Shown: positions 1 through 11,083 of the stretch, piece by piece
Numbering within the stretch: position 1 is the first letter of the stretch
Layout of the letters: every line of letters begins with the position of its first letter
Origin: Clarireedia homoeocarpa
Taxonomy: Eukaryota > Ascomycota > Leotiomycetes > Helotiales > Rutstroemiaceae
Length of the DNA stretch: 64,000 bases
Assembly: GCA_001465935.1 (NCBI GenBank)
Contig: LNKV01000003.1
Coordinates: 688,363 to 752,362 of the forward strand
Direction: 5' to 3'
Program-made: the position numbers and the translations under genes
Notes under the pieces: model-generated
Database searches by the model: none
The model's input: the letters and a program-made list of their open reading frames with translations, nothing else
What the model was told of the DNA's origin: nothing

Positions 1-1904
1 CCTCCTAAATCATCGACGTCGCTCACATCTGTATCCGACCACGAAGTTTGTTTTTTCGCTGGTGAACTCGAATTTGCCCCAGTAATTTCAGACCAACCCC
101 ACTCAGCCATGGTACCTACAAGGCCGTTTTCACGTCTTGCTTTCTCGACTCGCCCCAAGCTTTGCCAGTCTAAAAACAATAAGCAACTAGTTCTTAGCGG
201 AACAATGCCATCATTGACGACGTTCGAATAGACTGTGCGATTTCGAAATTTCTTCAGCACAGTATGAGCGGGACCAGTAGGTAGAATTCGTAACAGTGGT
301 TTCGCTTCTGGGGCACTCTCGCCATCTAACCTTTTATGAGCACTCTCACCAATATTCCCAACAATCGCGCCCCATCCGCTCCTTGCTATCGTAGGTGCTC
401 GCCAGGTAAGTCCAAGATCTTGGCCCGTACGTCCCACAAGTCCAAAATCCAGAGCAAATTTGACATATAACGGGTTCTCATTGCTAAGCCCCAAGAAAGG
501 AGAAGCTAGAGCAATGAAATTGATAGGTTTGATAAGATCGAAGAATTCGGGTGAATGTTTCTGAATATAGGCCACTGCATATGTTTGAACTAGTCCACCC
601 AAGGAGTGAGCGATAAAGCTAATGCTTGTGAATTTGTATGGAAGATCTGCATGGTGCGGATCCTTCACTATACTGCTGTGGTTGTGCGAAGGTTTCGCGG
701 AATCAATTCCGGCCTTATTCTGATCTGGTTTAAGCGCATGAGAGAGCGCCTCTACAGCTGACTTCTTCAATGTTGGTCGAAATGGCTGATCTGGGTATGT
801 CATTGTGAGTACGTATTTTGCAAGTCGCTTGCCAAGATATTTGATTCCCCTTTCAGTCCGAACCGCATTACCGGAAAATCCTCGCACGATGATTTCCTCT
901 TCGTCGTCCGACTCTTCACCAGATGCCTCGCCATTTTCCGTATCATCGGGCGCATCTTCGCGGTTCTGCCTCCTCTGTTCCCTCTCCCTCGCTTTTCGGG
1001 CTCTAGCATCTATCTTGGCCTGCTTCGCTGTTGCGTCGATGCTCTCTTTCATAAACAACATATCCGCGCCGAGATTACTATGTAAACCATGTGTTAGAAC
1101 GACCAGATGAATTTTCTTTGGTCGCTTTTTTGGTGAGCCATCATCTGGGGCTTTGTCATTTCCAGTTGCATTTTCGACCGGCGCATCCTTATTATTTCCC
1201 TTCGCTTTCTCTTCTGAGCCTTCCTCGTCTCTTCCATCCATCTTCGGCGTATTCCATAAGCTCGCAGTATCATCAACCCTCACCCTAATCGCTCGGGAAT
1301 AGACACCTCTAGGAAGAGCGGCATGATGGCCCTCTTTCGCCCCTTGACTCTGTTGATGGTCGCTAATTTGTCCCGGCACCGGCGTAGTTCCCCCTAACAT
1401 CGAGCCTCCCCCAAAGCCAAAAGTAAGACTTTTCTCATCTCTCCCTAGAAGTATCTCGTAATGAACTGCGGCTGAATTCGAAAAGATAACCTGCGAAGTG
1501 ACTTCAATAATCCAGCTCACACTCTTCACATCCATGTCATCTCTACCAGGAGATCTACCATCCCTATTCGCACTTCCCGCCGTCTTCCGCACATCTTCGG
1601 GTACGACGAGTTCCGTCGAAAAAGATCCTCCTGCTTTCAAATTTGGCTCAAATTCAGGGACACCTTCTTTGCGCGGGTTCTCCCATTTGACATTCGGATC
1701 GAAGTTCGCTGGGTAGGCTGCTGCGTATAGGGTATAAGGACCATGAACAAACGCTGCTCGCAAGGCTATCGCAGATGTGTTCTTGATTTTTAAATGAAGC
1801 CTCGGGGGAGAAGGTAATATTCGGTCATGCGCCGGCGTATATGTAACAGTATATCGAACTATTTCTCCAATTTTGACGCTTCCTGCTTGGTATAGGAGGA
1901 GCAT
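1..1904 (-). CDS. ROG1-like putative serine esterase/lipase (DUF676), 3' end cut by window
   Basis: One uninterrupted reading frame of about 634 codons begins at the ATG at 1904 and runs off the window at base 1, so the C-terminus is missing. The N-terminal ~80 residues (VKIGEIVRYTVTYTP) resemble the beta-sandwich that precedes the hydrolase in yeast ROG1. Near residue 267 is the oxyanion-loop motif VVLTHGLHSNLGADMLFM, and near residue 431 the nucleophile elbow AHSLGG (GxSxG type), both hallmarks of the DUF676/ROG1/LPL1 lipase group. Between them lies a charged, disordered insert rich in Glu/Asp/Arg (about residues 290-330). Family knowledge suggests a lipid-acting hydrolase (monoacylglycerol or phospholipid); the substrate cannot be read from the sequence. 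The upstream neighbour on the same strand is the RBR ligase gene. The start is the first ATG in frame and is directly followed by the conserved N-terminal block. Confidence 0.9.
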   Translation of the reverse strand, partial: MLLLYQAGSVKIGEIVRYTVTYTPAHDRILPSPPRLHLKIKNTSAIALRAAFVHGPYTLYAAAYPANFDPNVKWENPRKEGVPEFEPNLKAGGSFSTELVVPEDVRKTAGSANRDGRSPGRDDMDVKSVSWIIEVTSQVIFSNSAAVHYEILLGRDEKSLTFGFGGGSMLGGTTPVPGQISDHQQSQGAKEGHHAALPRGVYSRAIRVRVDDTASLWNTPKMDGRDEEGSEEKAKGNNKDAPVENATGNDKAPDDGSPKKRPKKIHLVVLTHGLHSNLGADMLFMKESIDATAKQAKIDARARKAREREQRRQNREDAPDDTENGEASGEESDDEEEIIVRGFSGNAVRTERGIKYLGKRLAKYVLTMTYPDQPFRPTLKKSAVEALSHALKPDQNKAGIDSAKPSHNHSSIVKDPHHADLPYKFTSISFIAHSLGGLVQTYAVAYIQKHSPEFFDLIKPINFIALASPFLGLSNENPLYVKFALDFGLVGRTGQDLGLTWRAPTIARSGWGAIVGNIGESAHKRLDGESAPEAKPLLRILPTGPAHTVLKKFRNRTVYSNVVNDGIVPLRTSCLLFLDWQSLGRVEKARRENGLVGTMAEWGWSEITGANSSSPAKKQTSWSDTDVSDVDDLG

Positions 1905-2576
1905 TTTGCTGGTTTCGGGTCACTTATCGGCGCTGGCAAGTACAACAGCAGAGACGAGTGGTATGAGTTTATTGTAAATAGCTATCGCAGATCCATGGCT
2001 TTTAAAAAGGGGTCTTGTGAAAGAATCACGACGTTTTGTCAAAAAGATACTACTGATTCAGATATACTCGAGTGAACTTCGGAATTGTGCACGCGATACT
2101 CATATCTTTATCCGAAGCTAAAAATGACGTTGATGATTGTGGCTGTGTGGCTGAACTTTCACCCCTTAAATTCATGGTTGAAGTATTCTACAAAGTGCTG
2201 GGATGTATAAATAATGGCATTTCACGACACAAGATTGCAATTTATGCATAGTGGTAGAATAAGGTAGATGGGAGATTTCATTGATCATTACAGATATCAG
2301 TTATATATAGAGCAATACAGGGTATACAGGGTATAAGTAAAAGATAATCCAACGCCAGCCGGCACATGTCGTTCCTCACATATCATAATTCGTTGATATA
2401 GGAATGTTAAATGCATCATATACTGTCTGATCGAGTAAATATTAAAGTGATCGTGGCCAGTAAAGTCCCGCTTCCATATCTGCCACGTCTCGTCATAATA
2501 TGACAGAAAGCTACGCCTCATCAAAATGGATCTCTGGTCCTGAAGAGCGTACGGTAAGGCGTGTGTTGGGTTTAGA
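1905..2576. other. Intergenic: lipase promoter and RBR gene 3' region
   Basis: 672 bp between two minus-strand genes. It should carry the 3' UTR of the RBR ligase gene and the promoter of the lipase gene. The open frames in it overlap the RBR 3' end or lack an ATG. I see no RNA gene or repeat. Confidence 0.6.
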
Positions 2577-4979
2577 TCACGCAACTCGCTCTGGTGGAGC
2601 ACCGGGAGAAACGTGTGTTCGCCATGCATTGACTCTACCACCATTACCACGATCCGTAGCACCAAGACCAGCTAATATGGATGGCGATGGTGGTCCCACT
2701 TTCAAACTTTTTGACCCACTCGATCTTGAGACAGGTGCATGAATCGCTGCTTCTGCTTCATATGTTCTTGATCGTCTTGGCACAAGAATTTCGGATGCCC
2801 TTCGGGAGCGACTTGCTTGTCCCGTAGGTTCTCTGGAGCTATGTCTTCTTGCAAGTGGGGGTGCTTGTTGTGGAGCCTCTCGGGTTGCAGATGAATTTGC
2901 TCCAGCAGCTTGTTGAAAGCCAGGGTAACGTTCAGCTATTGTGGCGGCAGAGGCTTCAGCCGCGGGCCTGGCACGACCTCCAATGACGAAGTTGGCAGCC
3001 GCGAGACCAAGGGAAAATGGTTGGGTCAATATATTGGAGGCTCCTCGGATGTAATCTTGATTCATGAAGTGACCAGAAGCATTACCAACAGCATGAATAT
3101 CTCCAACTCCTCCAGGATTAGCTTCCTCATTGCCATGAGTTTGCATATGCCGTGCTAACTCTGCGTCACGTCGTTCTTGACGCCTTCTGTCGTTCAGCTC
3201 CTCGGTATAATTGGCTGACCGTCTCCGAGTACGAGTGGGTTGGGGCGCTGGATTTCGTGGCTCTTGGACCGGTTCAGGAACTCGCATATTATTGAGACGA
3301 TCCTCCTCCATACCATCATAATTGAACCATGGGCAATTGCAAGACTTCCACTTTAGTCCACAGATCATACAAAATTGTGCAGTGCATCGGCTGCTTTGGT
3401 TAGCAATGAAATGAGCTTTGAATGATATGAGGACTTACCAAGTCATGTGGTTACAACCTTCCTTCAGCTCAACCATTGTTCTACAGCTATAGCATCGTTG
3501 CCAGCCGGCCTGTTTCGCAGTTTCAAGAAGCTTCTTCGTCTCCTCGTCCTTTGGGCAATCCTTGTTTCCATGCCACTTGCTGTTACACTGACAACATACT
3601 TTGGTCTTGCACCGAGGGCACAAGCCGTACTTTTTTCCATTTTCAGTGTGTATATTCGCAGGCTTGATCCATTCCCCGCATCGCTTGCCTGGACAGTATA
3701 TCCGATTCTTTGTGGTGTATTCTTGGTACTTCTTGTTCCATAACTTCTTGAAATTGACGTCAAAAAGTTTGTCGACATGCTTCAAAGGTATGTGTTCAGT
3801 GGTGCAGCACTTGGGTGGCATGTGTTGTGGGTCTTTGACTGAAAGTTTGAAAATGCGCTTGAGGCAAGATTGGCACATTCGATGACCGCAGGCCAGTTTC
3901 GGACACTTTGATTTAGGGACATCATCAGACAAGCAGGTTATGCATTTAACCCTGAATATATTAGCATACTTCCATTTCGCACGAGCGAGGTTACCCTTAC
4001 AATTTCTCTGGCTCAGCCGGCGCCACAGCTGGAGCAGCAGGTGCGGCGGCGAAGAAGCTACTAAGAAAACCACGTGGTTTTTGCGCATCTTGCGAAGTAG
4101 TTGTCTCTGCAACAGATGAAGGAGCCTTTTGTTTTGAGGGTGTAGTGGATGAGATGCTGTTCCTTCTCACGATTGGCTCAGGCACTGGTGGAGGGATTCG
4201 GACCGTTGCGCTTCTGAGAGGACTTGTTAGCATTTAGCAGTTTGGATTTGACAGCCCGCTGCAAACCTTGAAAGTGGTGGCCGTGAGACAGTGTCAGTAC
4301 TTGTCTTCTTTGCTCTTTGCGTCGCGCCTCTTGAAAGCGATACTGGAACATCTGCAGCTCGTTTGGACGGCACTTTATCCTCAGTCTTCACCCTGGTCTT
4401 CGAACTCGATGTTCTAGCCTCTTCCCTAGATGTAGTGCCTTTCTTTTTCATCTTAGTTTCCACATTTCTTCGTCTCGATTCGCGCTCGTTCTCCGAATCA
4501 CTAGCATCGTCCTCCTCATTCCGTCGCTTAGTTTCTTTCACAGTTATACCACGACTTTTGTCCCGCGCCCTCGGATCGCCATAAACGTAGGTTCCAGCCG
4601 ACTTCTCTTCCTTTATGACCGTCTTTGAGCGTGAGCGATGCCTCGTGGTTCTGTCCTCGGATGGAGCACGATGTCGTCGGCGCCGGTCATCTGTTATAGA
4701 TGTATGTTTCTCAGCAGCCGCATTTGACTCAGTCGTGGTTTTCGGAATCGTTGCACTTTTTAGTGCCGACTTTAATGCTGGACGTCCTTCGAGCTTTTCA
4801 AGACGAATCCTCCTCACCTCTGACAGATCAGGCTCGACAGGAGACCTTTCACTGACCTGCGGCCGCTGCCTGTTCTCCTCATCTAATTCGTCTTCGTCAC
4901 GGAACTTTGGTCGACGCCTCACTCTCGGAGGTTCTTGCGGTTGCGCAGCTCGCGCTCTCAAGCCGAAAACCTCAAACAT
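2577..4979 (-). CDS. RBR (RING1-IBR-RING2/Rcat) E3 ubiquitin ligase, four exons
   Basis: Exons, read on the minus strand: 4979-4267, 4213-4001, 3951-3439 and 3390-2577 (751 codons). Introns are 53, 49 and 48 bp and all phases agree. Residues 1-300 are basic, disordered and rich in Arg/Ser/Glu. RING1 starts near residue 312 (KCITCLSDD, CGHRMCQSC), the IBR follows (YCPGKRCGEW, CPRCKTKVCCQC), then the Rcat domain (CYSCRTMVELKEGCNHMTC). The Cys in GCNHM is the expected thioester cysteine of RBR ligases. The Rcat motif only appears complete once the 48-bp intron is removed, which supports that splice. Family knowledge: RBR enzymes take ubiquitin from an E2 on the catalytic Cys and pass it to substrate. 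The C-terminal ~250 residues are low complexity with a charged helix. The ATG at 4979 is the first in frame; a TTG upstream was not used. The substrate is unknown. Confidence 0.92.
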
Positions 4980-4990
4980 TAGTCGAGCAT
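4979..4990 (-). promoter_or_regulatory. Minimal upstream ORF overlapping the RBR ligase start codon
   Basis: Just upstream of the RBR start is ATG CTC GAC TAA. Its stop codon shares one base with the main ATG (TAATG). Such overlaps can allow termination-reinitiation. This assumes that transcription starts upstream of 4990. Confidence 0.4.
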
Positions 4991-7352
4991 ACAAGCTTCT
5001 GGATTAATGTCGAATATCTGAACGAAATGCTCGAAAGCCGAACATTTGCTCGTGTGGGATAAGGCTCGTTTTTTGAGTTGCAGCTGATGGATGGGCAGAT
5101 GGAGCTGCTGACAAGATTCGACTTGCGTCAAAATGACTATTATCCGCAGCTAATCCAGTAGTATGTTATAGCGCAATTCGGCGTAAAATATGATTTGAGG
5201 GGCCAGGGATCGAGGCGCAAGGAGAAAATTTTGGTTCTAGGGATGATGTACAGACAACCGGAGCTGCAGAAATGCTACCACACCTGCAGGCAGAAAATGT
5301 TTCGATCGGTGGTCGTGAGGTTACGCGACGGATAGTGGAATGAATGATATGGAAGTGTTAGGAGTATTGATATTCTTCGGATGACCCGGTTCGGCGGTCG
5401 CAATATGATAATGGTGGTGGCCTGTCGATTGAGGAATGGGGGCACCAGCGAGGTAATCTCGCTTTTCCTCCACCTCCCAGTCGTGGCACTTTCTTCCTTT
5501 GCCCTTTTGCCTTACTCGCACAACCTCCGTGTGATCTGGTTGGGCAAATGCGATATGTAGGGTGGCACGGGCCTCGAAGGAATATTGCCCAGAAAGCTGT
5601 GCCTGTACCTGTAAGGTTCGATTGGCTTGCCAAATGAGGATGCTAGGTCCGCGTGGCACAAAACCCTGGTGCCGGTTCGAATTTTGTATGGATGTGGTGA
5701 TGCTGTGATGTTGTGAATGGGTGTTGTAAGGCAAGGAGGGAATCAGTGAACGAATGAATCGCTATCGACCTTTCGCGATATCGAAAATGAGGGGAAGAGG
5801 ATAATCCTTATGAGGAGAATGAGGAGACTGAGGTTGTTGTTGGAGGGGAACACTGTTATCTGCATGGTACCTGGGCACTCTGCGCTCTGCACTCTGCTCT
5901 GCACTGGTACCTCTACGATCACGTCCACGCTTCTAACTTCACCGTGTATAGTAAAGTACCTAGAACTTCGTTGAAACAACCTGGTGGAGCTGGGCTGTGG
6001 GTGGGACTGTCGAGATGCCTTATGAAATCCATCTCACCGCTCTCAACAATTTCTTCCTCATCGATACATCCATCTCATCCCATGCAGCCTGCCCCATGCA
6101 GCACGTATTTCTGTCCCCAAACAACTACAGTATCTCCATGGCCATTATGGCAATATATCAAACCCATCTCTGAAGCAAGGCTATGTATGAGTATAACAAG
6201 ACAATTTTCCCCAGGCTTCAACTATCAGCGCTTTCCAATCCGTCCTGCACTGCACTGCACTGCACCGTAAGGCTACTCACCAAAAGCCTGCACTGTACTA
6301 TATCGTGAACCAGGGACGAGGGGCAACCATCGCACACCACCCACACGGATAAGTACAGCTCGTCAAATCAGTGACCTGGTTCGACCCTCGCACACGCATA
6401 CGCATGCCGTGCTGGCTCTGCTCACATACCACCGACGTGTACTGCAGAAGATCAAACACTCCTAGAGCAACGAAATTGTTCAATCCGTTGGGTCTGGTGG
6501 CTTCTGGCTGGTGTTTCCGTTCAGTCAGCCTTGGAATCCAGTAGACGAGTCCAGGTGACACAACTTTGATACTCATCCGACGACCACAATTTCTCTCGCA
6601 CATCTCAACATGAGACAATATAATGAAGTCGCGATGGAACTCCTCGCCTTGATGACTGTTTGCCATCGTGCAGAATTTGGAACCCAGGACAATTATAGGT
6701 AGTCTGCTGATCTCAACGGTCTCAGTAATACCGGAGTTTGGTTCTACTTGACTTCAAGTTTGTAAATCACTGGATGAGACTATCACCCTCCTGCTGCATG
6801 CTGCATCGTGGCCCGCGGAATTTGGAGTCCTTCCTAAGCGCAAAAGCTTACTCTGAATGATGGACACGAAGCACCTGGAATGTAAGCGCCGGCGACCATA
6901 CGAAGAAGGCTTGGTGAGCAGACTCGAAGTCTGATATCTTCTTCTTCGGTATTTTATGTGGAGGACGGGTACTACTTCGTATGAATTCGTACAGCTTCGT
7001 ATGGTGGTTAAATTTTGCTGGGGAAAGTAATCCGACCATTAGGAAGAAAGTTTGTCGTCGCTCGAGTCCAATCAGAGAGGATAGATTCGCGCGAGACCTT
7101 CCAACTTCACTTTTGCAGTCATTCCATGATTGGATTTCCCCACATCCGTATAACATCATCGCACATTATGATACAGTATTCCACGCCTCTGTTGCGATCC
7201 TTCATTGCTGTCCTCCATTGCAGTCCTCCATTACAATCCTCTACCACATTGTTAAAAGGTATAAAGTGGTTGAGAAGTCACCACATCTTCCACAACCTGA
7301 CCCAACCTCCTCAATCTACTTTCTTTTCACTTAACCCATCACACACATCAAT
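4991..7352. other. Divergent intergenic region, about 2.4 kb
   Basis: Lies between the minus-strand RBR gene and the plus-strand SDR gene, so it holds both promoters. Visible structure: a short CTCTGCGCTCTGC-type repeat near 5878-5905, a TGCAC repeat near 6244-6264 and a CT-rich repeat of about 15 bases at 7202-7243. A 122-codon minus-strand frame (6298-6666) starts with ATG but shows no recognisable domain. I see no convincing gene. Confidence 0.5.
7260..7265 (+). promoter_or_regulatory. TATA box of the SDR gene
   Basis: TATAAA lies 88 bases upstream of the SDR start codon, just after a CT-rich stretch. This is a typical fungal core-promoter arrangement. Confidence 0.5.
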
Positions 7353-8476
7353 ATGAGCGACGACACCTATGATCGTGATGCTTTGGTGAAGCGGGTTCTA
7401 CCTCAGATGAAACTCGCTGACGGCAAAACAAATCTACCTGACTATCACACATCTAAACCGGCACCACAACATGCCGCAGCTGGCCGATTTGCTGTCAAAG
7501 GAAATGCCATCAGTACGTTCCGGGCTGTGATGAAGAGCCACCCAAGCCATTACGGTATGTCATGGTATACTAACGGCACCGTCTAGTCACTGGAGGATTG
7601 GGAGGTCTTGGTCTTGAAGGAGCTCGGGCATTGCTTGAGCACGGTCTCAGTGGGGTAGCTCTATTCGATGTCAACCCTACAGCTGATTCCCCTGCACTGT
7701 CTGCGCTAAAATCGGACTTCCCACATGCTAAAATTGTTGTTAAAAAGGTCGACGTAACAGATGCAGAGCATGTCGAGCTGGCCGTCAAGGAGACAGCGTC
7801 CGAACTAGGGAGTGTAGATATCTTGTGTTGTTACGCTGGAGTGGTTAATTGTGTACATGCACTTGATACTCCAGCGGCAGAATTCAGAAGAACACTAGAT
7901 ATTAACACAACTGGAGTATTCTTATGTTCTCAGGCTGCTGCTAGGTGAGCACTCCGGTAGGCTAGTACCCTATCTCTGGCTAATTCTATATGTAGACAGA
8001 TGGTATCTCAAAACTCAGGTGGTTCTATTGTGATTATTGCATGTGCGTTTCAAATCATTGCCATTTTCCAGATTATCAGCTTACAAATCTAGCAATATCG
8101 GCACGTGCAGTCAACTTTCCTCAGCCACAGGTAGCCTATAACGCATCGAAAGCAGCTCTCATACATATGAAGTCATCTCTTGCTGCTGAGTGGGCTCGTT
8201 ATGGTATCCGGACCAATACCATCTCACCAGGCTACATGGACACGATATTGAATGAAGGTGAAGGTATAGAGGTAGGAAGGAAGATATGGGCGGAAAGAAA
8301 CCCTATGGGAAGAATGGGACATCCATCAGAGCTAACCGGGCCGTTGGTGTTGTTATGTTCGGTCGCAGGGAGCTACATAAATGGTGCGGATTTGGTTGTC
8401 GACGGTGAGTACTCTTTGCAAGACTATTTTTGGACTTCTACTCATGCATTCTATAGGTGGTATGACTGTCTTCTAG
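7353..8476 (+). CDS. Short-chain dehydrogenase/reductase, sorbose-reductase / arabinitol-dehydrogenase type, five exons
   Basis: Exons 7353-7512, 7587-7944, 7996-8042, 8093-8404 and 8457-8476 give 299 codons with consistent phases; introns are 50-74 bp. The product shows the classical SDR Rossmann start ITGGLGGLGLEGA (TGxxxGxG) near residue 54, an NNAG-equivalent CYAGV, a Ser in the GGSIVIIAS strand and the catalytic YNASK, followed by the product-loop motif SPGYMDT. The overall arrangement resembles fungal NADP(H)-dependent sorbose reductases and D-arabinitol 2-dehydrogenases, so the likely role is polyol/ketose interconversion in the cytosol. Substrate assignment is inference. Raw reading frames are broken by the introns, and only the splices chosen restore the YxxxK motif and the C-terminal DLVVDGG. 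The last exon codes for only six residues. Confidence 0.92.
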
Positions 8477-9510
8477 TTCCTCCTGACTAGTGTCAGTAAT
8501 AGATGGCATTGAGCTAGTTATATTGGTCCATTCAGGAAAGGTTTATGTGTGATAGATCGGGGGTATTGACAAGTCTCCACCTCTTCGTGCTCATATCAAT
8601 CCAACCTGATCAAGTTATTTCATATAATAGAATAGAAAGCATTGCAACATCCCTTGTACTTCTCAGTCTACTCTCATATCTTGTGAAATCACAGATGTCC
8701 TCTTCCAGACAAAAACCATGTGGGTAAGGGCGCTTGCGGCGCGGCAGAGAAACAAGTTGTTTGCTCTTCGGCTGCCGACGCACTGCTTCGAACTCTCAAA
8801 TAGAAGCATGTTTCCCGGATAGATCCGATACCGAATCTATAAGTGGCATCTCTCGCCTGTATCGAGAACTTCGAAAAGCTTTGTGGGGTTCCACTGACCA
8901 AGAATAAAGCGACGATGCTTTTATTGACTTGAAAGGGTGAATGCGAATGTTGCTTGAATTCAACTAGCTGAAACTATGGATCGCAGGGGAAGCTTGATTA
9001 TTGATTAGCCTTAAGCATCTGATTTTTGTCTTTAAACATTCTTTTGGGTTAAATTTTGTTGGTAGCATAAGAATAATAAGGTGATATTACTTTTTCTATC
9101 TCTCCGTATCTAGTGCTATGATTGATACTATCGAAAACGAGGCTAATTCGTTCAGAAGACCTCGTGATCTACTATGTAGCAGCTGGAGGACAATCCAAAC
9201 CTATCAAGGGAGATTATATGTATTGGGAGGTATATTAATACGGAAATCAGAGATGTACAGTAGGTATCTTGGCTCATCTACCCTCCCGCTCCTTAAACCA
9301 CATTGGGTTATTATCATACAAACAATCAATCCTTCCCTACCACCTCCAAATCCCATTTTATTTCCCAACCGCACAAACATCAATCCATAATTACATCCTT
9401 CCAAAAAAATCCGTCAATGCAATGGGTATCACCATCCTTCGCCAATGCCAATAACTCCTCGAATAAATTACTTGCCATGCCGAAAGACGCTTGTTCTTTT
9501 CGAAGTCGCA
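8477..9510. other. Convergent intergenic region
   Basis: About 1 kb between the 3' ends of the SDR gene and of the GPI-anchored protein gene. It should contain both 3' UTRs. Open frames here are short and composition-driven. No RNA gene or repeat was seen. Confidence 0.5.
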
Positions 9511-10392
9511 TCACAGCACAAGAGCGCCCACCGAACCAACCACCCCCAAAACCAATCCCAAGTTAACACCCTGCTTAACACCACCAGAACTTCCAACCCC
9601 GCCAGCGGCCGAACTTTTCGCACCCGAAGTTGAAGCAGTCGCGCTACTTCCCCTCGTCCAACTAACACTTGTAGAAAGCCCAATAATTGCAGTCCCATTC
9701 CCCCCCGATCCACCCGACAACCCCGAACTTACCCTCGTTGCGGCTGTTCCAACAAAAGTGACCAAAGCCGGCGCAGGTGTGATACTCGTGAGCTTCGACG
9801 ATGTACTAGAGCTCGAACTCCCTGCTGCTGTACTCGAAACAGCGGCGGCTCCAAATGTGAGGAGATTCGATGTGGCTGGAACGAGCGAGATGGCGCGGAA
9901 ATGCGTGGCTGCAGGAGAGCCAGTAACGGTCGTCGTAGCCACCATAGGCGTGGATCCAACGAGCTGCTCAGTCGCTACACATGCCATTGAAGACGAACCA
10001 GAGAGCGCGCATGCGAGGGACATAGTTCTAGCACCGTATTAGAATGCACGTTTGAACGCAGCGCTGATGAAGTGAAACCTACTTCGTACAAGCGAATGTC
10101 ATCGCATATTCCACAGTATTGGGGCCTTGAATCAAGGTGTATGGTTGTTGGAAGTTGCATACTGAGGTATCCGCACCCGCTGTGCAAGCAACCAGATATC
10201 GAGTCTTTCCGAGCACAGCAATATTAGCGGGGTCGTTGCAGAATGCAGAGACTGCAACATAAAACTTACAGAATCAAGAGCATATGCGACTACTGGATCG
10301 CTGCCAGCAAATAGCGACACCGAAGACTGCGCACATGCTTCTCTCGCCACGAAGAGTAATAAAAAGAGAGGATATAAATTATGGAGAAACAT
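9511..10392 (-). CDS. Secreted Ser/Thr-rich GPI-anchored cell-surface protein, three exons
   Basis: Proposed exons on the minus strand: 10392-10335, 10251-10083 and 10027-9511 (248 codons). The first exon codes for a hydrophobic signal peptide (MFLHNLYPLFLLLFVAREA). The middle exon and start of the third hold a compact Cys-containing domain (AFCNDPANIAVLG, YLVACTAGADTSVCNF, FACTKTMSLACAL, SMACVA). A Ser/Thr/Ala-rich stalk follows, and the C-terminus is a GPI signal: small residues (AAGGVGSSGG), then the hydrophobic tail GLVLGVVGSVGALVL. The 10082-10028 intron is clear. The first intron (10334-10252, 83 bp, GT..AG) is the only one I found that links the signal peptide in frame, so exon 1 is less certain. 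Function is unknown; location is probably the plasma membrane or cell wall. Confidence 0.7.
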
Positions 10393-11083
10393 AATTTACA
10401 TCATTCATGTACCTGCAGATGAGCGTCTGGTTGGTGATAATGAGCGTGAAAGTGCATACATGCATGCAAGCATTGCGAAAGCAGGAAAAATGCAGAGGTT
10501 ATACCAAAATTCGGCGCAACGCACAAATAACCTTACTGTTGGTGTTTTAAGAATTGAAATTGCAGGAACAGATTAGTGGAGTTTCAGGATCGTGGTGTCG
10601 CCCATGGCGCTGGTTAAAGTAGATGAATGACCAAATATAGGGCTGCGCGGGATTTGGCGCTTACACACGTGAAACTAGGCCTCATACTTCGGACCGTGCA
10701 TCGCTTTGGCGGGGTGGGAAGCAGGTCAAACGTTAAACAATGATGGTGATACTTCTGGAGAGTGAAGAAGTGTTCGTGCGATGATCAATATGGAAGATTT
10801 GTTATATGGAGCCGGTCGATGTGGAAATTGACAGTCACTTGCGCATGTGTAGATGCTGGCTCAAGGTTCCATTCAAAGGGTGTAAAGAAAAACACCCAGA
10901 CCTACTACGTATGGTGTTTACCATAGCTCTATGATGAAATGAAAGGCATCAACTTTTAGCACAGCATACCCCCAACACCACTTGCTTGCGTGGGTTCTCA
11001 AAAATGCATACATTTACAACATCTTTGCGAGAGAGATAGACATTATGAAAGTTCGGGGCATATTGAATAAAGAAAGCTCGAAA
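10393..11083. other. Intergenic: promoter of the GPI protein gene and 3' region of TRM1
   Basis: About 690 bp between two minus-strand genes. I see no coding frame with support, no repeat and no RNA gene. Confidence 0.5.

Noticed and set aside
5321..5734. 137-codon minus-strand frame upstream of the RBR gene.
   Set aside because: Begins with TTG, has no in-frame ATG near its start and no recognisable content.
6298..6666. Minus-strand ATG frame of 122 codons in the RBR-SDR intergenic region.
   Set aside because: No domain or signal; composition like the surrounding non-coding sequence.
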